NCBI RefSeq assembly: GCF_905171775.1
Contig: NC_053497.1
Span: forward strand, 99,239,157 to 99,303,156
Direction of reading: 5' to 3'
Length of the DNA stretch: 64,000 nucleotides
From: Rana temporaria
Taxonomy: Eukaryota > Chordata > Amphibia > Anura > Ranidae
Within the stretch, counting starts at the first letter, position 1. Each line of letters begins with the position of its first letter. A model generated the notes under the pieces. The model saw only the letters and a program-made list of their open reading frames with translations, did no database searches and had not been told where the DNA came from. This document shows, one piece after another, positions 21,854-33,482 of the stretch. Both the position numbers and the translations under genes were made by a program.

Positions 21854-22695
21854 AAGCCTCGTAGTCCTCGTACACACGACCGAGGAACTCGTTGAAAAAG
21901 ACACATTGTTTTCCTCAACGAGTTCCTTGTTAGGCTTGTCGAAAAACTCGACAAACTTTCTTTGCGTACACACTGTCAAGACCAAAACTCGTCGTTCAGG
22001 GGAAGTTCAATTCCACTGGCACAACCCTTGGGGCTTCTTTTGCTAATTTCATGTTACTGCGTGTTAAGTAAAAGTTTGGTGAGAGACGATTTGCACTTTT
22101 CAGTCTGTTACAGGTGACAAATGTGCTATCTCCATTACAAACGCTACTTTTACCGAAGGTGCGCTCCCGTCTAATACTTTATCAGGTTTCTCGTCTAAAC
22201 CAGCCCGACGAGGAAGACGACGAGGAAATTGAGACTCCCGTCGAGGAAAAAGAGAACTTGTTCTCTTTTTTCTTCGACAGTTTTCTCGATGAAAAGCATA
22301 TACACGACCGTTTTCCTCTGCAAAAAAGCTCTGCCACCAAGTTTCTAGATGGATTCTGTCGAGGAAACCGGTCATGTGTACGAGGCCTCACACACGACCG
22401 GTTTTCCTACCAGGAAAACTGCCAGGACAGCTTTCCGTCGGGAAAAGCCGGTGGGAAAATAGAGAACCTGCTCTCTATTTGTAGCGGTTTTAAACCCGGC
22501 AGTTTTCCTATGGGGAAACACTGCGAGGGAGCATACACACGGCCGGGATTCCTGGCCAAAGCTCTCCCCGCAGTTTTCCTGATGGGAAACCCGGCCGTGT
22601 GTACACGGGGAAAATACTGAGCAGGTTCTCTGTTTTCCTGTCGGGATTCCCGGCGGACTTTATACCGCCGGGAATCCCGGTCGTGTGTACTGGGC
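21854..22695. mobile_element. Two abutting Harbinger-like MITEs
   Basis: The first runs from AGCCTCG (21854) to GTACGAGGCCT (22387). It shares long blocks with the MITE at 11413-13001, such as CTCTGCCACCAAGTTTCT and CACGACCGTTTTC. The second begins at the same junction (CCTCACACACGACCGG, 22386) and ends GTCGTGTGTACTGGGC at 22695, followed by TTA. Its interior repeats GGGAAAACCGGC-type motifs in opposite orientations. The first also holds a segment at about 22025-22185 absent from the other copies in this window. Confidence 0.75.
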
Positions 22696-22699
22696 TTAG

Positions 22700-23618
22700 G
22701 TGGTACAAAGGAAAAGACTCTGTCAAAATGTCATCTATACGTGAAACTGTCCTTTGGTGACTGAACATAGTCATAATGAGTAATATCAACATTAAAATAT
22801 GTGACACTCTGGGCTGTATAAGGTAAAACAGCAAATGTCAACTGTTTGTACCTGCTGTCCAGCTGCTGAAATCACTTGCAGTGGGCTAAGGGACAATGGG
22901 CCTTTGTTTTACGTTGTAAAGCATTGCTTGCCCAGACAAATTCTAATTCCAGATATTCCAGCATTATAATAAATTCAGAATGTGGCATAACGATTTTGGA
23001 ATAAACTCAAATCCAGCAACAACGTAAAAGTACATCAGTCAGTGTTGGACAGTTGTGATCTGCCTATGTGGTCAGCTTCATCACTAGAAAGCCAAAAAGT
23101 GTAAGATCACTGCCATGTAATGTTATCACTATTGCTGTTTAAAGTTATGCAGGTTTCTTTAACAATATCTGTATATAGCTGCATTTCAAGAACAGCTGCA
23201 ATACATTGTCACAATAATTTTAAGGTTCCTCCGTGGCCTTTATATTCTACATCAGCGATCATAAAATTGTGTCTCTACTGTCTCAGCATTCTATGAAAGT
23301 AGAAAGAGCTGGAAATGCTGCTTATCCAAATACACCTATGAGGTGTTCCAATAATTGTTTTTCCTTTTTTGGCAATCATAGAACTGTATTTCATAGAAAT
23401 CACAGCAAACTACCATGGAACTTTATTTCAAACAATATCATATATTTGCAATAAGCTATAAACACTGCATCTAATTGTAACAATAATGATACAATTATAC
23501 AATATAAAGCTCCATATCAACCATCTTCAGCAGAGTTTATTTGCAATATATCAAGGCAGTATTAGTTGCAGACATTTAAACATGGTAATCCAGTGTACTG
23601 TACTAATGATATTACTCA
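22700..23618. other. No feature recognised
   Basis: AT-rich unique-looking sequence, no supported feature. Confidence 0.5.
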
Positions 23619-23622
23619 GTTA

Positions 23623-24029
23623 AGCCCTGTATACGTGATCGGTTCGTCTGATGAAAACTGACTGTTATCATCGGACGAACCGATCTTGTGTGGGCCCCAT
23701 CGTTTTTTTATCCATGGGTGAAAAAAAATAGAACCTGTTTTAAATTTTTCTTATGAATAAAAAACTGATAGATTTCCCCACAGACAATCGTTTTTTTTCT
23801 ATCGGTCAAAAATCCATGCATGCTCACAATCAAGTCGACGCATGCTCGGGAACCATTGAACTTCATTTTTCTCAGCACATCGTAGTGTTTTACGTCACCG
23901 TGTTGGACACGATTGGATTTTTAACTGATGGTGTGTAGGCAAGACTGATGAAAGTCAGCTTCATCGGATATCTGATGAAAAAATCCATCGGATTAGATTC
24001 CATCAGATATCCGATAGTGTGTGCAGGGC
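23623..24029. mobile_element. Harbinger-like MITE, GCCCTGTATACG type
   Basis: The left end AGCCCTGTATACGTGATCGG pairs with CGATAGTGTGTGCAGGGC at the right. TTA flanks both sides (23620-23622 and 24030-24032). The interior contains CATCGGATATCTGATG and TCATCGGACGAACCGATC fold-backs. Confidence 0.82.
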
Positions 24030-24034
24030 TTATT

Positions 24035-24722
24035 AGTGAGGCTGGTAGAAGAAGAGCAATCCAGACATAATTACTGGTGTGTGGCATACAGATGATGAGC
24101 CTAGAGCAACGTTCATATGTATAACTAGAAACAATCTCACCAGCAACACTGGCTTAAGAAGACAGAGGAGGGAGAGTGGACTACTTTGTTCAATTTGGTG
24201 ATAATGTCTATCTATCATAACTAAATTCACTATCAATAATTACAAGTTTGATAAGACTAAAAGGCAGCTGGTTTCAGGAAAGAAATTTGCTCGATTTCCC
24301 CCATCAACACAGACAGTACTGAAAGGGGAATCGCTTCTCCTCTCGGCCAATCGGATCTTAAGACCCGCTTCCTGATTGGCTGGGAGAAGAAGCAGGAAGA
24401 CAATAACGAATAATAATTCACTATTATCACACAACTGGGTGGACTCAGGGCACAGTGCTCTGCTCCCTGAGCCCACCCATTTTGAAGCCAATTAGAGCCT
24501 CAGGTTCTAATCATGTGCTTAAAAAAAAACTTGAAACCCATGCTTTCGGCGCCCTGCTTGTAGGTTAGGGGCCAGGTGCATGGATTAGTGCGCTCCTAAT
24601 GGAGCGGACGTCACTGCGCTAGCGAGAATTGCATGTAAAATCCATCAGGCTTGTTGTACCCAAGTTGATCGATCAATCCTGCTGAACCGACCAAGATTCA
24701 AATCGTTCATGGTTGGAGTCAG
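24035..24722. other. No feature recognised
   Basis: Contains an inverted pair GCCAATCGG / CTGATTGGC near 24345-24380 but no element termini. No coding signal. Confidence 0.4.
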
Positions 24723-24729
24723 GAATTAA

Positions 24730-25700
24730 CCACTTCCCGACCTCCTCATGTACATTTACGTCGGCAGAATGGCACGGACAGGCACATCAACGTACCTGTA
24801 CGTGCCTGCCTAGACGTGGGTGGGGGGTCCGATCGGGACCCCACCCGGTACATGCGGAGGTCGGGTCCGCTCGGGGAGCGATCTGGGACGACGGCACGGC
24901 TATTTGTTTATAGCCGCTCCGTCGCGATCGCTCCCCGGAGCTGAAGAACGGGGAGAGCCGTGTGTAAACACGGCTTCCCCGTGCTTCACTGTGGCGGCGC
25001 ATCGATCGAGTGATCCCTTTTATTAGGGAGACTCGATCGATGGTGTCAGTCCTACAGCCACACCCCCCTACACTAGTAAACACATACACAGTGATCCCTA
25101 AATGTTACAGCGCCCCCTGTGTTTAACTCCCAAACGGCAACTGTCATTTTCACAATAAACAATGCAATTTAAATGCATTTTTTGCTGTGAAAATGACAAT
25201 GGTCCCAAAAATGTGTCAAAATTGTCCGAAGTGTCCGCCATAATGTCGCAGTCACGAAAAAAATCGCTGATCGCCGCCATTACTAGTAAAAAAAATTAAA
25301 AAAATAAAAATGCAAAAAAACTATCCCCTATTTTGTAAACGCTATAAATTTTGCGATTTTTTTTACCAAAAATAGGTAGAAGAATACGTATCGGCCTAAA
25401 CTCAGGAAATTTTTTTTTTTTATATATGTTTTTGGGGGATATTTATTACAGCAAAAAGTAAAAAATATTGCATTTTTTTCAAAATTGTCGCTCTATTTTT
25501 GTTTATAGCGCAAAAAATAAAAACCGCAGAGGTGATCAAATACCACCAAAAGAAAGCTCTATTTGTGGGGAAAAAAGGACGACAATTTTGTTTGGGAGCC
25601 ACGTCGCACGACCGCGCAATTGTCTGTTAAAGCGACGCAGTCCCGAACTGTAAAAACCCCTTGGGTCTTTAGCCAGCATATTGGTCCGGGGCTTAAGTGG
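24730..25700 (-). mobile_element. TTAA-flanked 1-kb repeat, copy 3 (full length)
   Basis: Reverse-orientation copy of the element at 5139-6136. TTAA flanks both ends (24726-24729 and 25701-25704). The termini are CCACTTCCCGACC and GGTCCGGGGCTTAAGTGG. The GC-rich hairpin part lies at 24780-25060, and the 100-codon minus-strand frame there matches the frame at 5783 in copy 1 over most of its length. This reflects shared repeat ancestry, not a conserved gene. Confidence 0.82.
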
Positions 25701-26015
25701 TTAATACCATCTTGATATTTTGACTATTAGCTCTCTGGAAAGGATGGCCAGCTTGATTGTGTGAAGACTGTGAGATATATGATATCTGTTTAGATTGGGA
25801 TGATCAAGATAGGAGAAGTTTATGGCACGTTACAAATAGATTATATAGATCATATTTGCACTGCAGTATTTTATCATATATTTAATATATCGTGGTAGCT
25901 GGTCCTTGTGGTTTCAGTGAAATATGTAATAAACTTTATTACTTATGTGTACAAAATTGTACATATTCTAGATCTCTCTAGACAGAGACCTGTGTAGCAC
26001 TCCATTATAGACCAT

Positions 26016-27060
26016 GGCCCGGATTCGCAAAGCACTTGCGCCAACGTATCTCCAGATACGCCGCGTAAGTGCAAATATGCGCCGTCGTATCTATGCGCCG
26101 GTCCCACAAACTAAGATACGCCTAAAAACAGGCTTCATCCCCTGTAGCTTCCAACTCAGCTATCAAAGACTGGGAAGAGGTTCTGCAAGATGCAATAGCT
26201 CCTTTTGTATTTCTGTTATGTGCAACCCGAGAGGTGTCTAGGTAATGCTTAGCTAGACATGCCTAGAGTTATGGTGTGAGGCTAATTGTTCTGTCTGTTC
26301 TTTTATATTGTTATTTTTTTGCACGTTGCTACGTGCAACGATTGGCCGGGGTATGCCCCTATGCCCCTGTTTTGTATTTCAACAAAGCTGAAAATACCTT
26401 AATAAAAACAATTTACTAAAAACAGGCTTCATCCCACCGACATAACTTGCCTACGCCGGTGTAGAGTGGGCGCATATTTACGCTGGACGCATTTGGTGCT
26501 CCCATTGATTATCTAGTCAAATATGCAAATGAGGGAGATACGACGATTCACGAACGTACGTGCACCCGACGCAGTGCGCGTAAAGTTCTATGTCCGGCGT
26601 AAAGTTATGCCCCATAAAGGAGGTGTAACTCGGCAGTATCCATGCAAAGGGCTGCACCAGGGAACACAAGCCGGCGTATTTTACGTAGTTTACGTTGTAT
26701 GTGAATATGGCTGGGCGTAGGTTACGTTCACACGGTAGGCAGTGATCTGACGTATCTTAGGGAGTAGTTCCGACGTGATTCTGACCATGCGCACTGGGAT
26801 GCGACCACGGGACGGCGCATGCGCCGTCCGTTATACGTATCTGTCTGACGCTCGGCCCATCATTTGCATGGGGTCACGCCTCATTTGCATGGCTCACGCC
26901 CACTTCCACCTACGCCGGCTTGCGCCTAGGAAACCCAGCGCAGTTTTGGGAGCACTGGCTTTGTGAATTCAGTGCTTGCCTCTCTGTGCTGCGTCGGCGT
27001 AGCGTACAGGAGATACGCTACGGCGGCATAAATGTGCGCCGTTGTCTGTGAATCCGGGCC
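26016..27060. mobile_element. MITE, GGCCCGGATTC end type, carrying a retroinsertion
   Basis: The left end GGCCCGGATTCGCAAAGC at 26016 pairs with CTGTGAATCCGGGCC ending at 27060. The dinucleotide AT lies outside both. The interior is CpG-rich and of the same style as the elements at 13880, 33483, 39029 and 60556. Without the 26142-26415 insertion and one copy of its duplication it would be about 750 bp. Confidence 0.75.
26142..26415 (+). mobile_element. Retroposed 3' fragment (LINE/SINE-like)
   Basis: A 20-base direct repeat, CTAAAAACAGGCTTCATCCC, sits at 26122-26141 and again at 26416-26435, exactly flanking this segment inside the MITE. Long duplications of this kind are produced by target-primed reverse transcription. 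The 3' end has AATAAA at 26401-26406 followed by an A-rich tail AAAACAATTTA. The body (about 274 bp) includes a small hairpin GCACGTTGCTACGTGC at 26321-26336 and is probably a 5'-truncated 3' untranslated region of a LINE. The LINE family is not identified. Confidence 0.8.
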
Positions 27061-27229
27061 ATTGTTCGCTTTGTAATCCTCATTTATAGCTAATTTATAG
27101 CAAAGACTCCACAGCTTCCTTTATTCATAGGCTTGTATATACCAATTTGACTTTAGGTCATTGCTCAATCTGAGCATTGATTGATGTCATTGTATTGTTT
27201 CTGTTTAGTCTATTATTTCTATTCATTAA

Positions 27230-27858
27230 CCATTTAAAGCCCCGGACCATTTTGCTGGTCAAAGACTGGGCCACCTTTTGCAATTGTGGCTCCCAAACAA
27301 AATTTACGTCCTTTTTTCCCCACAAATAGAGCTTTCTTTTAGTGGTATTTGATCACCTCTGCGGTTTTTATTTTTTGCGCTATAAACAAAAATAGAGCGA
27401 CAATTTCGAAAAAAATTCTATATATTTTACTTTTTGCTATAATAAATATCCCCCAAAAATATATATATAAAAAAAAAATTTCCTCAGTTTAGGCTGATAC
27501 ATATTCTTCTACATGTTTTTGGTAAAAAAATAATCAAACTAAGTATTTATTGATCGGTTTGCGCAAAAGTTATAGCGTCTACAAAATAGGGGGTAGTTTT
27601 ATGGCATTTTTATCAATATATTTTTTTTTACTAGTAATGGGGGCGATCAGCGATTTTTATCATGACTGCGACATTATGGCGGACCCATTGGGCACTTTTG
27701 ACACATTTTTGGGACCATTGTCATTTTTACAGCAATCAGTCTTATAAAAATGCACTGATTACTGTAAAAATGATACTGGTAATGAAGGGGTTAACTACTA
27801 GGTGGTGCTGTAGGGGTTAAGTGTGCCTAGGTACGTGTTCTAACTGTAGGGGGGATGG
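27230..27858 (+). mobile_element. TTAA 1-kb repeat, copy 4, 3'-truncated
   Basis: Starts at TTAA (27226-27229) with CCATTTAAAGCCCCGGACC and follows the AT-rich half of the family, including GAGCTTTCTTTTAGTGGTATTTGATCACC in shorter blocks. It stops soon after the GTAGGGGTTAAGTGTGCCTAG block and lacks the GC-rich hairpin third and the right end. Confidence 0.7.
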
Positions 27859-27864
27859 GCTCAC

Positions 27865-28945
27865 AATCTCACACGCATGCATACCCATACTAGGGCCAAT
27901 TTAGACAGAAGTCAATTAACATACCAGCAAGTCTTTGGAGTGTGGGAAAAAACCTGAGTACCTAGGGAAAACTCACGCCTTTGATTGCCACCTACCTTGA
28001 CCGCCTGTCTGTCTACACATGTTTCCAATGCCAAACTGCACTTGATTGGCCCGCTAGTTGTCTGTCATAATCATGCTTTTCTGTATGATTCCCTTCAGTT
28101 TATTAACAGGGTAACATCCACTTGATTGGTGGCTCTGGTGAAGTTCCGCTCCCTAATGCTGGCACTGAGGATCCAGCAGCCCTGTGACAGAAGGTTCAAG
28201 GGAAATTTAAAAAAATACACTAACAGGCATGCAATGACATTTTACATTTGTTTTATATATGCATTAAGTTTATATGCCACAGCAAGTGCAATAACTTTGT
28301 TTTTCAAGACCTGTATATTGACATTATTTTACTATATTGTATAAACATTTTGTATTTTAAAATTCAATGAGAATGTACACTTTTGCTAGTAATACTAATC
28401 CAAAAAAAAATCACACATTTTAGTTTTCAGAAGTGCTGTACAAAGACATTTTTGTATTATCTTGCAAGAGAATGGCCAGAATTTATATTAGTCTGAAGTG
28501 CAGAGGATATTAGACCATTCTATGATATTCAAGACCATTGGCTTGGAAGAAGCATTACATTAGATCAGTGCTACAGCACATTGAATCCGTCTAAATCTTA
28601 CATATAGTAAATGATGTGAAAAAAATGTACATCTAGAAAGCAGAGACAAAAGCCCCAGATTACATTTGATTTTCTAAATTGCAAGGGTTTCCTGTGTTGT
28701 GTGCAAAGTGCAACTGGAGCTTGAAATGAGCTAGAATCGAGATCATCAATTTTATGAAAACGCCACAGTCTATACAAAGCCTAGGCAATATAATTCTAGA
28801 TTTTTTTTTTATTTTTTTACAATTCTGCTTTCCAGCATATCAATTTTATGAGATCTTGATAACTTATTGAAAGAAATAAACATCAGCAGATATCAAATGA
28901 TTCCCATATTTTGGCAAATATCCCCGTGTCGGGAGAGTCAAACAT
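27865..28945. other. No feature recognised
   Basis: The start (CACACGCATGCATACCCATACTAGGGCCAATTT in part) resembles generic SINE tail text, but boundaries are not supported. The rest is unique-looking and AT-rich. Confidence 0.4.
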
Positions 28946-28947
28946 AA

Positions 28948-29246
28948 GAGCTTCCACTCCAAACGTTCATGGCACAATCTAATTGATTAGAGCGGAGACT
29001 GCGAGCCAGGCCTTCTTGTCCAACATCAGTGCCTGACCTCACAAATGCGCTTCTAAAAGAACGGTCAAACATTCTCATAGACACACTCTTAAACCTTGTG
29101 GACAGCCCTCCCAGAAGAGTTAAAGCTGTTATAGCTGTAAGGGTGGGCCAACTCAATAGTGAACCATACGGACTAAGACTAGGATGCCATTAAAGTTCAT
29201 GTGTATGTAAAGGAAGGTATCCCAATACATTTGTTAATATAGTGTA
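28948..29246 (+). pseudogene. Tc1-like transposon 3' end with transposase C-terminal relic
   Basis: The strand encodes a degenerate C-terminus of a Tc1-type DDE transposase. From about 29043 the frame reads ALLKERSNILIDTLLNLVDS and then PPRRVKAVIAV, matching the family pattern of a small-residue EEWS..IP motif, a LVDS(M/Y)PRR block and a final AVIxAKGG. The W of EEWS is changed and a stop precedes this block. After the reading frame the element ends with TATCCCAATACATTTGTTAATATAGTG in short pieces, which is the terminal inverted repeat of this Tc1 group, followed by TA. The 5' part, including the catalytic DDE residues, is missing. Non-functional. Confidence 0.78.
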
Positions 29247-29438
29247 TTTCAGCAAGTACAGCAATTTTTAACTGTTATCACTGTTAGCAAAACCTTTGTC
29301 CTTGTAACTTTCTGTACATTGAACTGAAACCTCAAACAATGTTCTCAGCTTTCTCAGCTATCTTCTGGGAACTGTAAAACACCTCCTTGCTATGTAATGG
29401 GTGACAGCGCTGTGCAGTGAGTGAGCATTGTCTCCCCA

Positions 29439-30492
29439 GGACAGGAAGTGTGTTACTGGCAGGTTTACATGGTGAAAAAAAAGGGACAGGAAGTGTGTTA
29501 CTGGCAGGTTTACCTGGTGAGAATAAAGACAGGAAGTGTGTTACTGGCAGGTTTACTTGGTGAAAATAAAGGGACAGGAAGTGTGTTACTGGCAGGTTTA
29601 CATGGTGAAAAAAAAGGGACAGGAAGTGTGTTACTGGCAGGTTTACCTGGTGAGAATAAAGACAGGAAGTGTGTTACTGGCAGGTTTACGTGGTGAAAAT
29701 AAAAGGACAGGAAGTGTGTTACTGGCAGGTTTACCTGGTGAAAATAAAGGGACAGGAAGTGTGTTACTGGCAGGTTTACCTGGTGAAAATAAAGGGACAG
29801 GAAGTGTGTTACTGGCAGGTTTACCTGGTGAAAATAAAGGGACAGAAAGTGTGTTACTGGCAGGTTTACCTGGTAAAAATAAAGGGACAGGCGTACCTCC
29901 CAGCTGTCCCTGATTTCGAGGGACTGTCCCTGATTTGGAGCAATGTCCCTCTGTCCCTCATTCCTCCTCATTTGTCCCTCATTTTGGTCTGATCTATAGA
30001 GGTGTATATAAAATGCACTTTTTATCTATCAAAAAGTGTTTCCCAGAGCTAAACCTTTCATCCGATTTCTAAATTGCTGCATTTGTAAATTCCAAAAGCC
30101 AATATAAAGGAATAGTAGTGGTAAAAAAGCACTTGTGGGTTTAACCAATTAAATTTTTTTTGTACAATTCTCCTTTAAGGGGGCGTGACAAGGGGCGTGT
30201 CCTATGCCTGCATACTTTTGCTGATAGGTGTCCCTCATTCCTATCTCAAAAAGTTGGGAGGTATGGACAGGAAGTGTGTTACTGGCAGGTTTACCTGGTG
30301 AAAATAAAGGGACAGGAAGTGTGTTACCTGGCAGGTTTACCTGGTGAAAATAAAGGGACAGGAAGTATGTTACTGGCAGGTTAACCTGGTGAAAATAAAG
30401 GGACAGGAAGTGTGTACCTGGCAGGTTTACATGGTGAAAATAAAGAGACAGGAAGTGTTACTGGCAGGTTTACCTGGTGAAAATAAAGGGAG
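29439..30492. repeat. Minisatellite of 45-bp units, interrupted
   Basis: About ten units of 43-45 bp run from 29439 to 29891, and about five more from 30266 to 30492. The unit is GGACAGGAAGTGTGTTACTG followed by GCAGGTTTACCTGGTGAAAA and TAAAG. The units are highly similar. Because 45 is a multiple of three, frames on both strands stay open (such as 29510-29971 minus). These are repeat artefacts. The array is split by the element at 29892-30265. Confidence 0.95.
29892..30265. mobile_element. hAT-like MITE inside the 45-bp minisatellite
   Basis: The ends CGTACCTCCCAGCT and AAGTTGGGAGGTATG are inverted repeats. GACAGG from the minisatellite unit is present on both sides (29886-29891 and 30266-30271). 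The array resumes in register with those six bases duplicated, so the insertion is certain even though the superfamily is not. The interior repeats GTCCCTCATT motifs in both orientations. Confidence 0.82.
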
Positions 30493-32264
30493 TAATGCCT
30501 GAAAGAGACTAGTAAGCTGCAATATAATACATTTTTCTTTTTGGAGTTTAGATAATGGCATTTTTTCATTGCATCTCTATGCATTTATTTTTATACCACT
30601 TTTAGTCTTAGTTTGTCTTATCATGTTTTTTTATTAAACTGGGAGATATGTGATTTTGTGTTTCTGGATGTATTGGCAGTAAAAGGCATCAAGGACAGGC
30701 ATGTTGCCAAATGAATGGGCTACAATTATCAGCTTGATTTACTCTTTGAGCTGGGGATTTTTTTTCTGTGAAAACAGAGAGGGTTACTTTTGGATTTCCA
30801 AAGGAGAAAAGATAATTTCTCTGGACCTATTATCAGGGAGGCACTATTAGATCACATCTGGTAGGTCTGACACCAGAGCTGGGTCATTATTCCATCACTA
30901 TGGAGCAGGTATGGACTCCAGCCAACCTTATGAGCAGAGTCTCTCTGAAGAGAAAATCACCATCCTACACAATATGCACAGCATAGATGAGGATCAAGAG
31001 AGAATTCTGGACATCACCTTTTTCACTGCTCGAAAGAACAGCTTGGTTCACCATTATAATAAACCTTGATCACGATATATATCACACTTAGTCACTTATT
31101 GTCACTGAAACTAAGATTTCATGTATATGTATGTTTGCAACATTTGACATGTGTTGTCAACTGACTTATGCACAAAAATAAGCGCTACACTTTTTTTCAT
31201 ACTCACTAGTTTTTGCTTTGTCACAGCTGTGTTGGCAGCTAATTTGTGTGTTCACTTATTGCACAGCGCAGTATATCCTATATCATTTTTTGCACCATGG
31301 ATGGAAGGAAAGGAAATTGCTTGATTCCCAGTAAGTGTTGATGGAGGAATCCCTCCTGCAGCACTATTATGTGAGTGAGTACATGTCAGTATAGGGTGAA
31401 AGAAAATACAACTATCCCTTAATATACATGTCGCTTTTATGTAACGTGAGAATACATTAATTCTAAAAGGACAGTTTAATTATTTATTCAAGTCAGCCAG
31501 ACTGACTTTATCAGAAGTATGATGACAAGCACTGAGCAATTATGATGACATTAGCAACTTTATCACAGGTAACAGGAACTATCCTGAGAAAATAAAGACT
31601 GACTGGTGTCCTTTAAGTAGAACAGTCAGAGGAGCTATTGGTAGTTAACACTGTCTCTTTTCTATAATGAAGTTTTTTTTTATTAATAAAGTGGTTGTAA
31701 CTGCCACTGGTCACCAATGCAACAGTGGCAGTACATTAACCCCCTCCATGCTGAATATTACAAATACCATGGCATTGTAACTTAACCCCCCCCCCCCCCC
31801 CCAAGTAATAACTTCAGGCAGTTAACACAGCTAAGCCACTGTTATACAACAATGCCTTAGGTTAGGTTTTTAGCATCTGCAAATATACTTGCACTGTTGC
31901 ACGGGCTCCTCTGGCTCCTCGCAGGTCTTGGCAGCAGCACTTTCCTCTGCTCTTTCATCCCGCCTCCTGACTGTGAAGGACATCACGCCGGGCGTGCTGG
32001 ACTAGGAGGCAGCTCGATATGCCATACAGGGAAGTGACTGCATACCTGCACCGCTCTGCTGCTGCAGATATAACAGTGTAGCAGCGACCAGCGGGTGTCA
32101 GTTACGCCTGTCCACAGCTGCATCGTTGTTAATTGAGATTTCACATAAACCCATAAGGCAACATATCTTTGCTTTGCAGAGTTAGCTAGATTCGGCTTAG
32201 ACTGGGGGTGTGAGTAGGTTTGGAGTTTGTTAGCTTTTGCCTATACTCCCACTTTAATGTAAAA
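30493..32264. other. Mostly unrecognised, with poly-C tract
   Basis: Text near 31130-31300 (AAGCGCTACACTTTTTTTCATACTC, and GCACAGCGCAGTATATCC) resembles a frog retroelement 3' region by recall only. A 15-base or longer C tract lies at about 31787-31802. No coding signal. Confidence 0.35.
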
Positions 32265-32267
32265 TCA

Positions 32268-32600
32268 CCTTTAAAGGAGAAATACAGCCAAAGCTGTACT
32301 TCTCCTGTGGATCACAGGAGTGCAATTTGTTCTACACTGCTGTGACCCATTTTTGGTAGACAGCTGTCTGCTGATGTCACCGAGCCGGTGCAGGCTCGGC
32401 AAAGACCGCGACCATATGGTCGGGATCCACCCAGGAGCCTGGACCGGCACCAAGCTCAACCTCTCAGCAAGTTGCTTCTATCCCCTCCACAGCCCAGCAC
32501 TCCAGTGCTCAGGGAGCTGTGAGAACCGAGCGATCGGCGTGTGTTTGATCGCTTGGTTCTCTGTGTTAGAAACGGACCAATGCTGCATCCACTTAGGTAA
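32268..32600. repeat. Possible TTAAAGG-type element fragment
   Basis: Begins TTTAAAGGAGAAATACAGCC, in the style of other TTAAAG element starts in this window, and carries inverted motifs such as GAACCGAGCGATC / GATCGCTTGGTTC at 32523-32560. The right end is not identified. Confidence 0.4.
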
Positions 32601-33480
32601 GAATGACTCCAAAATAAGAATTAATCCCATACTTCTATTTTAATCATACAATTAAGCAACGTATATAGGCCTATCATACTCCCACTTACTGTACATGGAC
32701 TGTGAAGAAATAATGTGCAAAAAGCAATTGTATAAATCTGCCTTTTCACCACTGCTTTCTATCAGTTGAAAATAAAAAAAAAATTGAAATGTTAAATTAA
32801 ATGTTTAGTGTAATATAACAGCTCTTAGTATATTTATGTTTAAAACTCTGTACATAAGACAAAAAAGAGGGACAAGTAGACGAAGAAAGACAGATGCATT
32901 TGGTTCTAAAGATGGACAGTTCTGATCTATAAGCAACCCGATACAATAAGTGCCTTTGTGACATATCTATACAGGGAAATAAACCTGATAATATGCTTTC
33001 ATATAACAAACCTGTACATAGGATGTTGTGAAAGTATTGGGCTGCTGCACTATAGATACAGAGTCACGTCTAATTTATGTAACACAATCTGATTTGTTCC
33101 AGCAATACTGATTGAATGAAAGTATCAATTTGCTGGGCTCCCTTAACAGACATTGCCATGTTTGCTTTTGGCAGATCAAAATGCTATGCCGGTCAAAAAT
33201 AGCTCCATAGCCTATGAGATTTTCTGTTTGCAGATACACTTAATTTAGTAGAATTGTGTCAGGGAAAATTAATATTTCCAGTAGTACTGGTAATATTTAA
33301 TTGTCTCCATTTTGTTTTGGAAGAAGATATACTGTATGTTCAGGTGTTGCAGTTTTTATTCTTGATTGACCATCCCATGATCATGGATTTCCTTGGTAGT
33401 GAGAAGGTTGCAAAACAAAGGCAATTTTTAAATCTTTCCATCTGAATGATAAATCTCAGCTGCTGGAACTGTGTAAACCA
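32601..33480. other. No feature recognised
   Basis: AT-rich unique-looking sequence without supported features. Confidence 0.5.
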
Positions 33481-33482
33481 GC

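Noticed and set aside
22114..22620. 168-codon plus-strand frame
   Set aside because: It spans two abutting MITEs and the 160-bp cassette; no domain and no splice structure. Only the cassette itself is kept as a finding.
29439..29891. Regularly spaced direct repeats that could suggest a CRISPR array
   Set aside because: There are no unique spacers: the whole 45-bp unit is repeated, and the sequence is vertebrate in character.
29510..29992. Long repetitive reading frames on both strands (up to 153 codons)
   Set aside because: They run through a 45-bp minisatellite; 45 is divisible by three so frames stay open automatically. No start context or domain supports a protein.
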